From NCBI RefSeq assembly GCF_029867415.1, contig NW_026705916.1:62001-126000 (forward strand): 64,000 nucleotides of DNA. Direction: 5' to 3'. The stretch is from Vicia villosa (Eukaryota > Streptophyta > Magnoliopsida > Fabales > Fabaceae). Below, in pieces: positions 33,682-44,459 of this stretch; within the stretch, counting starts at the first letter, position 1; every line of letters starts with the position of its first letter. The notes under the pieces were generated by a model, which saw only the letters and a list, made by a program, of their open reading frames with translations, made no database searches and was not told the origin of the DNA. The translations under genes and the position numbers were made by a program.

Positions 33682-35777
33682 TGTAACACCCGTATTTGGA
33701 TTTAGTAATTAAATTGAATTATGTTAGTATTTATTGAGTTTTGGCAAATTTTGAGCGACCGAGTCGGTATTATTCCGGGATAGCGGGTCGATAGTTAATT
33801 GTAAATTTCAATGTTTTTAGTATTACAAATATTATTAGAATAATATTTGATGTTTTTGGAATTTTCTGAGTAATTAAGATTAGACCAAGAATTTGAATTA
33901 AGAGCCAATGGGGTATACTTTAAGTAATTAAATGGGCTAATATGATAGTACTGTGCACGTGTGTATTGGTTAGGCCCAAATTAGAAATAGTAATGTAGTA
34001 GTTCCACCTAGGTTTCAAAAACTCAGAAAACACAAATTTGAGGAAATTGGAAAGTAGCAGAATGAGAGAAATAGGAGAAGTAGAAAGGTACGAGAAATTT
34101 CATAGCAGAACGATTTTTAGGGATTTCGACCGGAACGATTTAGAGCGACCTTCGATCCAAAGGTAAGGGTGGGGTTCTTGCTCTATAAACGAGGGTATGA
34201 TGAATTATATGTGGGGTTTAGGGGATTATATTATCTCTGTGTTTTCTGTTAATTGTTCTGATATGTGTGAAAGGTGGGGCGGGCGCCCTTAAGCATGGAC
34301 GGGTGTCCCTTAAACGAAAGGTGGGGAAGACCCCACTTTTGAAGTGGGGCGGGCGCCCTTAAGCATGGAGGGGGTGTCCCTTATGGGACGGTTTTTCCAA
34401 GTGGGACGGGTGTCCCATATAATTTTTTTATAAAATTTTCATTTAATGAGAAAACGGTATACCAGCTTTAGCATATTAAGCTCTGATTTACCATTAGTAT
34501 TATTTAGTAGCACTGGTGGGTTAAATTAACAATTTAAAATCAATTAACAGCCTTAGAATAAATTAGCAATCTCTTGATTAAAGTTCAATAGCAGACGAAT
34601 AGCTAGCAACCAAAAAAATAGTAGCAGTAACTCTATGGCATGATAGAAATAGTGTTAATAGCAGTTTTCCTTGTACCTGTATATTAATACTTAGCGAAGT
34701 TAATTTTTAGAAGTAGCAGAAATAGGTCCTTGATAGTAGCAGAGTAACATTAATTAGTGGACAGGGAGTAGATGGTTGATGAGCTGAAAAGAATAAATAG
34801 CAGACCGGGAATAACTAACAGAGTGGAATAAATTAAGAGTATCCGGAAATGATTTGGTATCCATTATTTCCTGACGTTTTGGTGATGTTTTGATACGATG
34901 AGATATTATGTAATATTGTGAAGTTTGTGAATTATAGGAGAATAAAGTGACGATTATTATCAATGACTATTGATATCTTTTGGTGATATAGGCGAATGCT
35001 TTGTGATAATATTATTGCGATGTGTTTGTAATTGTTACATTTCATCTGTGTTGCATGATTTGCATATTTTGGTGACGGCCTAGATTGGCGAGCTGTGACG
35101 AAGGCTTATGCCTGTTGGAATGCCTCTATTTATTGGCAATTGACGATGGGGGTGCGTTTGCATTTGTCGTGTCTCATTCATTTGAATTGTATGTGACATT
35201 GTGTGAATTTGAAGTTTTAAACCATTTTGGCGGAAATTGTGAATTGAGATATATTATAACTTGAACCGTAAATATACTTTTTATCATAACTTCATTTATA
35301 TTGTTTGATATCTCACCCTTTACTTGTTTTTGCCGTTACCTTTATATTGGTAACGTGCAGGTGACTGTAGTGAGTGAAGATTAGCCACCATGAGTCGAGT
35401 CGGTTGTCGCTCTGATATGTAGCACTCGGGGGGACAAACACATGATTTCTTTAATTATTTGTTTTCTAAATTTTTAGTGACGTTTTGCTTTGGTTTGTAA
35501 CTTAAATTTAATGTGCGAAGATGCTATGATGATTAAACTAAATTTTGGTGACGTTTTATGGATTCCGCTACGAGATTAATTTTATTTGATAAAGTGATTT
35601 TGAGGATTAAATTAAATGTTATAATTTGTCCGTTTTAATTTTATGAGCTATGTATCTATGTGAAGGCCTGTATGTCGTGTAAGGATTAAATGACGAAATG
35701 TGACATCTCATATGCTTGTTTGAAATCCTATACTCTGATTTTTGAAATAAATAATTGGGTAGATTTGGGGTGTTACA
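33682..35777 (+). mobile_element. Solo LTR, Tekay-type
   Basis: A single 2096-bp LTR starts tgtaacaccc and ends ggggtgttaca. It is flanked by the perfect 5-bp duplication cctag (33677-33681 and 35778-35782). There is no internal region or partner LTR. It shares ends, orientation signature and a gacgaaggcttatgcct module with the array LTRs but is a separate family. Solo LTRs form by recombination between the two LTRs of one element. Short direct gggcgccctt-containing repeats occur near 34275-34400. Confidence 0.93.
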
Positions 35778-35923
35778 CCTAGGGTGTTGCCTCGGGTTCC
35801 TTGGGTACATTGGGTAATACTTAAAGCTGTCTGGGGCGTTATAATTATTACAATTAGTATCGGAGCCAGACCTCTTCTAGTACGATGTGGTTTGGGGACG
35901 AACCAAGCGGAAGCTAGTGAGAA

Positions 35924-36261
35924 TGTAACAACCGAGGTCGAAGAGGGCGAGGAGTGGTCGCCAAACTCACATAAAAAATGAGAAGGATCCTGAGGCTGTG
36001 CAGAGAAGGGAATGCATAGTTAAAGAAAGACTTATAAGGATTAATTGGTACTACATATACCAATAAGATGCATCATCTTTTTGATAGCCTAACAAATAAG
36101 AAATCCATAGTTAAGCGTGATTGATTTGGAGTAATATTAGGATGAGTTTCCTTCTGGGAAGCTTCCTAGAAAGTTTGTGAGTGAGGACAAAGCATACTAA
36201 AAAGATTCGTGTTGGTTTGTAGGGTCAGTTTGTAATCTTTAAAGTAGTCAGGGGTGTTACA
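35924..36261 (+). repeat. Cassandra-type LTR
   Basis: The 338-bp unit has TG...CA ends of the tgtaaca/tgttaca type. The bases after it are ttggg. No clear target duplication was found because the left end is unclear. Confidence 0.68.
36103..36167 (+). promoter_or_regulatory. 5S rRNA-like block with pol III internal promoter relics
   Basis: The bases tagttaagcgtg, gagtaatattaggatg and ccttctgggaagcttcct follow, in order and spacing, the second half of plant 5S rRNA (box C side). Substitutions (for example gtgacc reduced to gtttcc) suggest decay. In Cassandra this region can drive RNA polymerase III transcription. Confidence 0.75.
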
Positions 36262-37188
36262 TTGGGTGCCAGTGGGGATTCTAGGGCATCAAGAGGTGAC
36301 ACCTGCCTCCTACGGGAAGACGAAGGAGGAGATGCATGAGCCCCAGAAGTTAACGCCTCGACATCAGCCAAAACTTGAACTGACCGGTGCTCCCTTGATG
36401 ATCGAGCTTTTTCCATTTGAATTAATGCATGTTCCACAACTCTGTCATGCCTCGGCCTATTTTGATTATCAAACATAATGCCTATAATTAAATCGCACAT
36501 GCATTATCTAGATGAGACACAATGAAATGAACTCAAACAATGCAAAAAGAAAAAAAAATCTGAAAATGCATCTCCGGATTTTGGAAATCAAAACGTTGAA
36601 AAAATTAAGAAGATGCATTTCCATAATGTTCTACAACTATGAGATGAATAAAAATGGCAGAAGTATCGTCCAATCCAACATCTAAAAAATATATTGACCA
36701 TTCAAACTACCTATTACATTTCTAATTTAAATAACATATCTAAACTACCTATTACACAATCTAATGCTCAATTTCTACAAATATATGTAGTATAGAAAAA
36801 TAAAAAATTACCAAATGTGAGTTTGATGTTGAGCTCTTTGATTGATTCGATGTAGGAATGATAATGGGCATGATTTAGGTAGGTTGTAGTTCTTGTTCCC
36901 TTATCCGCAATTTTAAAAAAATCTTTGTACCCGATCCCATGCTCGACATTTTTACCCGTACCCATACCATATGGGTAGCTAAGTACCCATACTCATACTC
37001 ATTTATCCTCATTTCTAATAAAATATTATCAATCAATTATAATTTATCATGTCATATGAAGTTTTTTAATAATATTAAAAAAAATTAAAGGATATTACTG
37101 TAGTTAAGGAATAAACAAACTTTTATATTAAAATGCATACAAGTTTAGTAGTGATGTATTTAATAAAATTAATAAACATACATGTGTG

Positions 37189-37190
<2 letters not shown>
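36262..37190. other. AT-rich intergenic DNA, no gene seen
   Basis: No conserved protein motif is visible on either strand. From about 36850 to 37450 a degenerate inverted pattern (aatgggcatgattt ... aaattgcccaccctaa) with repeated acccatact and acgggt motifs resembles a decayed non-autonomous DNA transposon, but no target duplication is visible. Confidence 0.45.

Positions 37191-37266
<76 letters not shown>
37191..37266. repeat. (TAA)n microsatellite
   Basis: About 25 taa/aat trinucleotides run with one imperfection near 37238. It lies inside the possible decayed transposon. Confidence 0.95.
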
Positions 37267-37267
<1 letters not shown>

Positions 37268-37802
37268 CATAATGCAGGTATGAGGCTGAGTGAGTACTAA
37301 GATACTCGTACCTACACCCATACCTTCTTATTTTAGTGGGAATTATCTGTGCCAACGCCCGCATATATTTTACGGGTTTTTACTCTATCCGTTGTGGGTA
37401 ATTTTGCAGATACCCACTGGGCCTGAGTCAAATTGCCCACCCTAATTGGACATTGACGGTAGAAACTTCGAAGTGTGTTGAAAATGAGTTTAAGAGTATG
37501 TGAGTTAAGAGAATTTGAGAATTAAGAGGTTTGGAGAGTTTGAGTTTTTAAAGTATTTTGAGAAGTGAGGAAGGAGAAAAGACACTATCGCGTATTTGAT
37601 TAAAAATGAGTTCGGAGATGGAACTCTTTAACTTATACATAAATGCATTTCTGTATTATTTTTTTGTCATAGTCTTAAAATTTGACTAAAAAACGAATGT
37701 GAATGTGGTACGTCCGAAGATATATTTTCGAATTATAAAAATAGTTTTGATTTTTCACTAAAGTAAAAGAGCAATGCTTAGGGTGGAAAAAACAATTCTC
37801 AT

Positions 37803-38145
37803 CAAAACAAAATCAGTTCATTATGTTCTCACTTTGAATTGGGCCTATCTAATTGAGATTATGCAATAATTAAATAATTAATTTTGGAAAAATGTAATAA
37901 AAACTTTTGATCATCAATACATAACAATTTTAGTCTTACATTGGTAAAACATATATTTTTTTAAAATTAGTTTATAAATTATTGAGAAACTTTTAAACCA
38001 TGGGCCTCCCTATTATAAAACAAAACCAGTCCATTATGTTCTCACTTCGAATTGGGCCTATCCAATTGAGTTTATGCAAGAATTCAATAATTAATGTTTA
38101 AAATAATGCAATAAACACTTTTGATCATCAATACATACCAAATTT
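37803..38145. repeat. Direct repeat pair flanking a dispersed module
   Basis: A segment of about 125 bp (37803-37929; key words ttcattatgttctcac, aattgggcctat, ttttgatcatcaatacata) recurs at 38017-38143. Between them lies a module (tcttacattggtaaaac ... aaaccatgggcctccc) whose diverged copy is at 31114-31210. A third, shorter partial copy (tttcaattggatctatcc) is near 38175. Confidence 0.75.
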
Positions 38146-38898
38146 AAAAATTAAAATGTTCAATTTAAAAAATTAAAATATTTTCACATTTCAATTGGAT
38201 CTATCCAACTTTCAAGAACATTTTGAATGAGACAACAATAACCTCTTCTAACTTTACTAAAACTCTTAAGTTCAAATATAGTTTCTAAACATACAAATTC
38301 ATTGTGATTCTCTCAAATTTGGGGGATTACTATCTAATTGGATTTAAGCTAATTCAATACAATGCAAGTGTGTAAACCAATTAAACTTTTAAAGAAATGT
38401 GTAATAAAATACAAAAAATATAGAATGCATATAAAGTTGAAGTTTCTTTCTTCTTTAGTTGGATACATTAGTTCTGACATGATAAAACAAATGGGAGCAA
38501 AGTAAACATTTTGATATAATACTACTCAATCAAATGATCAAATTAGGTATTATTCTATAACATTATTTTAAAACATGACATAAACAACAAAATCAACACA
38601 TCAGAATAATAGATGAAAAATTAGCATTTGAGAATATCATTATCTGATTTTCTTCACAAACAACATATTCTTCCTAACAAGTTTTGTCAGAAAGATAAAC
38701 CCCCAAATGAAACGTTACAAACAAAGATCAAATAAAAAGAAACACATAATTTTCATCTAAATACACCTCCACATTAGACTAAATAAACCCTCCAAATTTT
38801 ATTTTGAGATTGCCTTCATCTTTCAACCTCTATGAAACTCTGACACACGGATACAGACACAGACACGTCTTCGATCTAAAGTGTTAGTGCGTTATGCT
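38146..38898. other. AT-rich 3' flank of the F-box/kelch gene
   Basis: No other coding signal is visible. It should include the 3' untranslated region of the minus-strand gene ending at 38899. I could not fix the polyadenylation site. Confidence 0.5.
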
Positions 38899-40113
38899 TC
38901 AAGTACTTCCCATCATCACAGCACAATTCCTAATAAAATGATTAAGCTGAACACTCCCACATTCAATTTGCTTCCACTTCAATATCTCAACATCAGGATC
39001 AGGACAACAAGTATAAATCGCCAGCACACGTTCTTTATTCGAGACCGAAGGCGCGCCAATAACAAGCAACTCATCCCCGAGCGACTTAAAAGCGACGCCC
39101 CAACCACCTTGTTCATCGGCTCTCACAGGAACAACACCTAATTTCTTCCACTTATTGATCCCTTTGACATAAACTTTCAACTCATTAGAAGAAGCATCAA
39201 GTGTGTAAAGCTCATTATTAACAACAGCTATAAGAGGCGGAGACTGCGAATCCGAAACCGGAATATCTTTCAACATATCAGGAATCAAGTTCCATGTGTC
39301 TGTCTTTTCGTCAAAAAACTCGCCACAAGTTAGATCATTTCGATTCTCATCTTGTCCACCAATAACATAGAATCTCTTGTCCATGAAACAACCAGAACAG
39401 AATTTTCTCTTCTTATTCATCTTTGGCAAAGGCTTCCAAATTTTGGTCTTGGAATCATATTTCTCAGCTGTATCCAATATTTCGCTATAAGTGCTCGTTA
39501 AACCGCCTGCAACGAAAGCGAAATTGCCAGAACTAGCAGAAGCAAAAAGACACCTTGGATTAATCATGAATGGACCTTTAAACCATTCATTAGTTTCTGA
39601 ATCATATCTCCAAATAACAGCACCGTCGATTTCTTTCCCCGAAACCAGTAACTGCGACCCTGCACAAAAGGATTCTTTATCACCAAACTCAAAGCTGTAA
39701 TCTGATTGAATCCTTGGTAACTTCCTGCTTGAGATGAAAGGCCAATCCATACCCCACCAATTGCTTTCGCCGCTAGCTAACATGAAAACAGAAGGTTCTT
39801 TGAGTCCTAACTCTTTCCTTATTTTATATATCTCACCACTTCTCATAAGACTCAAGAATCTCTTGTTTAGAAAACATAGTTTCCAGTGCTGCGATCTCGG
39901 AAATCTCGCCAAGATCGACGTCTCTAGCTCGTCGCTGAGACTAAGATTATAATCTGCATCCTGAGGTAAAGGTTTCTCTTCTGTCGAGGAACCGTTGCCA
40001 TCGGAGGGTGGTAACACTTCCATAATTCTCCTCTTTTGTAACAAAGAATTATGGTAACTAATGCAAAAGTCACTACCAAAATTCGGAACTGGTAATGCTT
40101 TTTTATTAGTCAT
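38899..40113 (-). CDS. TML: F-box/kelch-repeat protein, TML-like (TOO MUCH LOVE), miR2111 target
   Basis: This 404-residue frame is the only intact cellular gene in the window. Residues about 56-100 form an F-box (LSDELETSILARFPRSQHWK), which would bind SKP1 in an SCF ubiquitin ligase. Residues about 150-390 form a kelch beta-propeller for substrate binding (FAFVAGGL, TAEKYDSKTKIWKPLPKM, FYVIGGQDENRNDLT, GEFFDEKTDTWNLIPDM, LLVIGAPS). The family is that of Arabidopsis At3g27150 and legume TML, a root factor in autoregulation of nodulation whose mRNA is silenced by shoot-derived miR2111. The near-perfect miR2111 site at codons 48-55 supports this. Translation could start at residue 1 (40113) or at Met31; both precede the F-box. 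No intron interrupts the frame. Which TML paralogue it is cannot be told from the window. Confidence 0.82.
   Translation of the reverse strand: MTNKKALPVPNFGSDFCISYHNSLLQKRRIMEVLPPSDGNGSSTEEKPLPQDADYNLSLSDELETSILARFPRSQHWKLCFLNKRFLSLMRSGEIYKIRKELGLKEPSVFMLASGESNWWGMDWPFISSRKLPRIQSDYSFEFGDKESFCAGSQLLVSGKEIDGAVIWRYDSETNEWFKGPFMINPRCLFASASSGNFAFVAGGLTSTYSEILDTAEKYDSKTKIWKPLPKMNKKRKFCSGCFMDKRFYVIGGQDENRNDLTCGEFFDEKTDTWNLIPDMLKDIPVSDSQSPPLIAVVNNELYTLDASSNELKVYVKGINKWKKLGVVPVRADEQGGWGVAFKSLGDELLVIGAPSVSNKERVLAIYTCCPDPDVEILKWKQIECGSVQLNHFIRNCAVMMGST
39950..39970 (-). promoter_or_regulatory. miR2111 target site in the TML-like mRNA
   Basis: The plus-strand bases here equal mature miR2111 at 19 of 21 positions, including positions 1-18 without a break (taatctgcatcctgaggt); the two mismatches are at miRNA positions 19-20. 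The mRNA is read from the minus strand, so the site is complementary to the miRNA. Expected cleavage lies between plus-strand bases 39959 and 39960. It falls just upstream of the F-box. The miRNA sequence is from established knowledge. Confidence 0.88.
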
Positions 40114-41345
40114 AATAGACCATTCACAAGAAAATGTTTTTTTTTTCTTGTTTTCTGTTTCTTAATTCTCCAAAATCCTCTAACAACTTATTATCAATTG
40201 CCTGTGACATCAGAAAGAAAATTCAAACAAAATCAACATCAACATCAACAAAGTTTCTTCTTTGATATAAGATGGAACAAACAAAACACAGATGCGTAAA
40301 TCAAAACCTAAAAACTCCTTCATAGGTTAATAAGTTACAACTAAGGCGAGGCAGAGACATCAGATCTCTGCCTCGCATCAGATAGGCTATGAGTAGAATA
40401 TATGTAAGCAGTCTTAGCCCTGCAAAGGGCGAGACTGCTAATAAGTTATAATAATTACTATTTCAAAACAGATTTTTTTTCTTGCATGAAAAAAAACTAT
40501 GAAATGAATCAATGACTAAACTCAAATAAATTTACTCACATGTAGAATAAGATATGCAAGAAAAGAAACTTATATAATCATTGATATATAATCTATAAGA
40601 AATGATTCATTCTCACCAGATGAAGAAACTCCAAGCACCGAAACCAAAAGCCATCACATCCTGAGAGAGGTTAATCAGAATTCATAGGAACAAAACATAA
40701 TAGAATTTGATTTAGATGAAAAAACAAATATTTTTATTTTTTGGTGTGGAAATATGTATTCAAAAGCACAAAGAAAAAGGCTGCAATGAAGAATAGAGAA
40801 GAGAAACGCCCATAAGGCAAAGCTATATATATATAAAATAATAAAAAGAAAGAAAAAAGAAAAAGCAGTTGCAAAGGAAGAAGCCAAGTCAAAGATGGTA
40901 GTAAATAGAGTAAAAAACGTTACAAAATATGTAATGAAAACATAGAGAAAAAAAGACGTTGGTGTTGAACAAATAATTAAGGTTGTTGTTGATTGTTCAA
41001 AGTTTTTCAAAAATTATTAAAACATGTGAAGTTGCAGAAGAGAGTAGAGAGTAGAGAGTGAGTGAAGAGAGATCTAACATTGAAGACAGCCACAATTTGC
41101 TGGAAAACATATGATTAAATTAGTATATGCTAAGTTTTGTGTACAATTTTATTATTAAAATTATTAAGCGCACTATTAGCATAGTAGTATTATTTTAATA
41201 GTGAGGGGGGAGGGACAAGTGTGGTTTGATAGAGTGAGTGAGGTGGTGATGATGCTACAGCAGTCCAATATGAAAGAAAAAAGAATGTTAAATAAATAGC
41301 ATAAGGAAGGAGAAAGTGACACACATTACATTCGTTAGGTTCTTC
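40114..41345 (-). promoter_or_regulatory. Leader and probable promoter region of the TML-like gene
   Basis: No second gene is seen. A strong acceptor-like sequence (minus strand tttctttctgatgtcacag, ending at plus position 40202) suggests an intron in the 5' untranslated region; I could not place its donor. A CT-rich stretch on the minus strand (plus 41036-41070, gagagtagagagtagagagt) is typical of plant 5' leaders. TATA-like runs occur at 40820-40845 and 41288-41298. All assignments here are inference. Confidence 0.4.
40328..40448. repeat. 101-bp double-hairpin segment flanked by 10-bp direct repeats
   Basis: Identical taataagtta repeats at 40328-40337 and 40439-40448 bracket 101 bp that folds into two hairpins. 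The first is a perfect 12-bp stem (gcgaggcagaga, 40346-40357, with 40365-40376; 7-base loop). The second has stems gcagtct/agactgc and gccc/gggc (40408-40438). It is GC-richer than its surroundings. It looks like a small insertion with a target duplication, class unknown, lying in the leader or its predicted intron. Confidence 0.7.
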
Positions 41346-43139
41346 TCTCTCCATTGATTCTCTTAAGTTTTACATTATGTGTTTCTCTTTTAAATATATT
41401 CCTAAGACACAAAATTCAATATCAACAGTGTAGGTAGAAATAAAATTCAATATAATGTCCTTATATTTGAATTGTATTTTAAACTGGAATTTGATAAATA
41501 TCTAAATAAAGCACTTTTTTTTTTAAAACATGTTTTTCCTCATGAAAAATTTTAAATACAATAAAATAGATTTCAAATGAAATAATACTAATAATAGCTA
41601 TACGAGTGAGAAGTCAAATGACTTTTAATGGACGTAAAATTTTATAAACTCGATTTATATTATAATAGTTATCAATTCAACAGTGGATTTTCTTATATGG
41701 ATATGCGATAAAATGTTGTGTATGTGTCACAATCTTAAATTTGACACTTTGATGTATATATGTGATCTTTACGAGCAGAACAAGTGGCCAGCAACTGTGA
41801 GGCTTGAACTTCGGGACGATTGAGAGAAAAAATGTGGTTGTACCTGCAAGTCACTCTGTTGCCAAAGTAAGTGTTTGGACAACAAGGTACAACAGAAAAG
41901 TGAGAGGTTTTGGGTAAGAAAATGATTACCTTGCCCTCTGGGGTCAGGGGGCTATTTATGGGAGAGTTCTGTAACGGTCAAGTCCACTTTTTTGGGGATC
42001 TACGCGTGAATAGTTGCCAGAAGACACGGAGCTAGCCGTCGCCGAGCACTTGGCTTCGGTGTGCTCGGCCCTAACTTGCTGTATGCTCGGAACATATCGG
42101 GAGCTTGCTGCCGCGTGATTGGGCCAGGACGCGTTGGGCCAATAGAGTGGATTGGGCCAATTTCGGATAATTGGGCCGGTCCGGAACAATATGGAATTTG
42201 GAGAGAGTTAATTCTTATGGTAGGGAGGTAAGAGTCTCTGGTGCGGTGGAGTAAGGAGATCTTATAAGGTTAATATTTCAACACCCAAATTAGTGAAGTT
42301 AGAGATATGTTATTTGTAAGAGTGAGATAATATCTCAAGGTATTGCGCGCAGAGCCATTTTGTTTAGTAGTTGTGGTCGGTCTTCGAGAATGGTTGCACA
42401 GGTGTTCGTATACCTGTATTGCTTTGGTTTTGCCAAAGAGTAATGGAGAAAATGAGCATTATATGTAATCCACTCTTTGAAACGTTTCACCGTTTTTCTC
42501 TTGACGTGTGATTTGAAAAAGGTTGCAGAGTGGCATGGTGTAGCTTTATTATGCACTCGAGTACAGTTGAGTTAGGGTGAGTTCCCAAGATAAAATTAGA
42601 TCATTGGTCTATACTTGCTTTTTGTTTTTAATGTGATTTGTTCGATTTCATATGCCTATATAAGAATTGAAATAGAGAGTGGAGAAACTTTTCGCTATCG
42701 TGCAAACTGAGTTTCTATTGTCTCTTTGAGTCTTTCCTTCTTCTCTAGGAGCATTTTTATCAAGAGTAACTGTCGTTACATGTTCAAATTTCCAAAGCTT
42801 TAAAGCTTCGACTCTTCGGCCTTCTCCTTGCTTTATCACATTTAGCCTTACATTTCGAGGTACCTTTCTCCCGTCCAGATTTTCCATTCTAGTATTTTAC
42901 CGTATTTTTGCTATTATGAACAATAACCCCATTATCATCAAGAGTGATGCGAAGGATAATGTTTCTTCATCTTCAAAAAGTGGGAATTTTAAATTGCAAA
43001 TCAACCTCTTGAGTGTTGATTAAGAAATGGAAGGATCGTCAGGAGAATTTCTTTCAAATGAGATTCCTTCTACAAACAAGCAAACTTGTGTGTTTCTTTT
43101 TTAGCAGAACTACAAATGCTCTGACTTCCTTATTGCACA
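41346..43139. other. Intergenic region, no gene identified
   Basis: The sequence is AT-rich to about 41750. From about 41770 to 42240 it is less AT-rich, with repeated attgggcc motifs and ctgcaagtcactctgttgcc, wording often seen in legume transposon flanks; the class is not resolved. A TATA-like cctatataagaa at 42655-42666 is followed by a short interrupted frame near 42916-43020 (atgaacaataacccc), ending in stops. I cannot assign a gene. Confidence 0.4.
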
Positions 43140-43470
43140 AAAGGGGCATGTAGGCACAAGATGCGATGTCTTGTCGAGCACTAAAAAATAAAACATTTTT
43201 TCTCACCCCACCAATCTTTTTGAAAACTTAAACCTTTTAGCCTAAAAAACACAGATTTTCTAAAGGTTCCTGTGGAGTACCACAGATGTTAAGGGTTCTA
43301 ATACCTTCCCCTTTCATAACTAACCCCCGTATTCAGATCTTTTATTTTATTGGGTTTTATCGATATTTTCCCTTTCCTTTGGAATCAATAAAGTTGGTGG
43401 TGACTCTTGATTTTTGAGTTAAGTTAATCAATAACTTAATCTCAATTTTTCCGGCGTGACATATAAGACA
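43140..43470 (+). repeat. Fragment of a Tat/Ogre-type LTR (3' portion)
   Basis: The order of motifs (ttttttctcaccccacca, aggttcctgtggagtacc, taataccttcccctttcat, ccccgtattcag, ttgggttttatcg, ggaatcaataaagttggtgg, gactcttgattttt) is that of the R/U5 end of Tat-lineage legume gypsy LTRs. There is no adjoining primer site or coding region, so it is an isolated fragment. Family assignment is from memory of the motif order. Confidence 0.45.
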
Positions 43471-44459
43471 TGAAATGACAGAGAAACTTCCCTTCCAAAC
43501 AACCACCTTCTTCAGCACCATTAACTCACATTCAACCCTGAAATAATTTCAAAGGGCTGTTTTAAAAAATTGGCACAACTAATCCCTGCTGCTAATCACA
43601 AGTGTGTGTGCTTTGTGCATTACTAATGCTACATGTTATTCCAGAAATCTTCAGTCGAGATAGCTACCCTAGCTTTAACTTTGGTTTCCTCATCCTATAG
43701 TCCAAGAACTCAATTTTCAATTTCAAAATAGGGGCTTAAGTGTTCTATTTTTTTATAACTTTTACACTTAGGATTATATATGCATTTATTATTATTGATC
43801 AATTTGCTAGATGCTCCACCTTTTCACCTGGCGGGATCTCACTTATAATGAGTTCAACCTATTACTAATGGTGAAGACATCTAGAGTTCCTCCAGTTTTA
43901 GGCACAAGAACTTATTTTTTTGAAGTGCACTTTGGCTTACTTCATTTATAAACTTTTGTGTGTTTATTAGCTTATGCAATGTATCCTTCGTGCTAAGATT
44001 TAAACAATAGTATTAACCTCCCCTAACTAAATCCTACACTAAACTCCTATTCCATACTTTGAAACAATTCAAATTTGTCAAAAGGATGCCTATTTTCTCA
44101 AAGCTAGTTTCTGCCCCTGTCGACTCCTGCCTCCCCTCAGGTTGCTTCCTTCTCCCTTTTAGTTTAAAAGTAAGAAAAATTGCTAGGTGTAATGTAAATT
44201 TATACACTAATTGCGATTGGAATAATTGTATCGTATAGACTTATACTCATAAATAAAATAAAGAGAGATGGAGATGATAAAAGAATCAATGCCTCAATTA
44301 ATCTTAATTTGATTTAAACAATATGCATAAATCGAATTTAGTTAATTAATTAAGAAATCTATGAATACAATTTTCAGTTTTAATCACAAGTAAGGTCGTT
44401 CAGAATCTTGATTTAACGCAAACATAATTTTATACAAGAAAACGCTATGAAGGAGGTAA
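43471..44459. other. AT-rich region, nothing recognised
   Basis: Both strands are full of stops. No repeat boundaries, inverted repeats or protein motifs were seen beyond low-complexity AT. Confidence 0.5.

Larger units (their letters stand above)
35783..36261 (+). mobile_element. Cassandra-type TRIM retrotransposon (internal region and 3' LTR)
   Basis: A Met-type primer site (tagtatcggagcc, 35855-35867) is followed by a very short non-coding internal region and a 338-bp LTR (35924-36261, tgtaacaacc to ggggtgttaca). The LTR holds a 5S rRNA-like block, the defining trait of Cassandra terminal-repeat retrotransposons in miniature. The end of the 5' LTR appears just before the primer site (ctggggcgttata), but the rest of it was not recognisable to the left of the solo LTR that lies about 65 bp upstream. 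Cassandra elements encode no proteins. Confidence 0.75.

Noticed and set aside
36103..36167. A genuine 5S rRNA gene
   Set aside because: Only the 3' half is recognisable, substitutions hit conserved positions, and it lies within a TRIM LTR.
36225..36500. Minus-strand 91-residue frame as a gene
   Set aside because: No recognised domain; it overlaps the Cassandra LTR end and has low-complexity serine/arginine content.
40675..41010. Minus-strand 111-residue frame upstream of the TML-like gene
   Set aside because: It is a phenylalanine/serine-rich product of T-rich leader or intron DNA with no homology that I recognise.
41956..42189. Minus-strand 77-residue frame with repeated WPN motifs
   Set aside because: The motif comes from repeated attgggcc DNA words; no start context or family support.
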